This document shows positions 63,574 through 64,000 of a stretch of 64,000 bases of DNA, one piece after another. The notes under the pieces are model-generated. The model saw only the letters and a list, made by a program, of their open reading frames with translations. It made no database searches and had not been told where the DNA came from. The stretch comes from Mimachlamys varia (Eukaryota > Mollusca > Bivalvia > Pectinida > Pectinidae). The stretch covers positions 52,347,186-52,411,185 of the forward strand of contig OX392529.1 in NCBI GenBank assembly GCA_947623455.1, written 5' to 3'. Numbering within the stretch: the stretch's first letter is position 1; the number at the start of each line of letters is the position of its first letter. The position numbers and the translations under genes were made by a program.

Positions 63574-64000
63574 GTAGGGGACATAACTATGTAACAGATC
63601 ATGATTCAAGCTATATTTGAACCACCTGTATACAATATTTCATAACAATAAGTGAAGATCGAATCTTAAATGTAAATGATAAATATAATTCTTCTTTTAA
63701 ACAAGATCACATGGAAAGGAACAGGTTTAATATTTGATGTATTTTATAATATGGTTGGCCTAGCTTACTGTGTAAAATAAGAAATTATTTTACTTAAGTG
63801 GGAAGAGACCAGAACATAACGATCAAATCTTGCCGTGTTTGCCCTTCACTTTGAATTCTTGACATCAATTCACAGTTAAGAGTAAAATCATCAATAAGCC
63901 CATGTCTTGTAATGAGCGCGAGCCCTTCTATGTTGAACTCTCACCCCTGAAATTTTATAATGAACTGCTCCAACCTTTAATTGGAAGAGTTCAAATGTCT
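63574..64000. other. Start of next intron
   Basis: AT-rich intron, cut by the window edge. The last 56 bases are the start of another dispersed palindromic repeat. Nothing else recognised. Confidence 0.7.
63945..64000. repeat. 75-bp dispersed palindromic repeat (copy 4, cut)
   Basis: 'tcacccctgaaattttataa', 'tgaactgctccaac' and 'ggaagagttcaaatgtct', then the window ends. It matches copies 1 and 2 over its full visible length. Confidence 0.65.

Larger units (their letters stand above)
55641..63408. other. Intron with an alternative 3' end
   Basis: A 7.8-kb intron. A candidate terminal exon lies at 56305 and, if used, 56365 onward would be its 3' UTR. Named contents: a two-copy repeat (57535-57800), a SINE (59755-59975), a palindromic repeat (59985-60066), a miniature element (60589-60795) and a 28-bp minisatellite (62383-62510). 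57800-59700 and 60800-62380 are very AT-rich with nothing recognised. Long A and T runs are frequent. Confidence 0.65.

Overview
The window is a stretch of animal nuclear DNA, AT-rich outside the exons, with long introns full of repeats. It holds most of one plus-strand gene, centriolin (CNTRL, also called CEP110), a coiled-coil protein of the centriole and midbody. I find 32 consecutive coding exons between 1816 and 63573. All introns are GT-AG and every phase agrees, giving 1901 codons open at both ends. The match to vertebrate centriolin was made from memory, not by a search. The repeat style (tRNA-derived SINEs, short TA- and TTAA-flanked elements, C/G-rich interspersed units) suggests a mollusc, probably a bivalve. 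That taxonomic call is inference.

Layout. 1-413 is a broken gag-like retroelement ORF on the minus strand. 414-1815 is flank or upstream intron; the start codon exon is not visible. 1816-10680 carries the N-terminal leucine-rich repeats and the start of the coiled coil. A large intron (10681-19197) holds two big minisatellites (59-bp and 31-bp units). 19198-37130 carries the first coiled-coil half, ending in a Pro/Thr-rich stretch. 37547-40426 is a proline/glycine-rich, low-complexity linker including one 987-nt exon with three TQT motifs. 45148-63573 carries the conserved FCNVPEHH segment and the start of the C-terminal coiled coil. The remaining C-terminus (roughly 400 residues, judging from the human protein) lies beyond the window.

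The most interesting signals concern splicing. (1) Two 21-nt microexon candidates with identical phase sit in one intron. (2) At two separate exons the 3' splice site plus the start of the exon has been tandemly duplicated (47-bp unit x4; 70-bp unit x3), leaving decoy acceptors that would put in a stop or shift the frame. (3) A terminal exon at 56305-56364, with a strong acceptor, would end a shorter centriolin with a basic tail. (4) Tandem repeats abut several other exon edges.

The rest is transposon-derived: SINE copies, TA-flanked and TTAA-flanked miniature elements, an hAT remnant with a decayed BED zinc finger, hairpin-forming inverted repeats and many short minisatellites. I saw no second host gene, no structural RNA gene and no CRISPR array. 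The splice-site duplications and the paired microexons are the best candidates for something undescribed.
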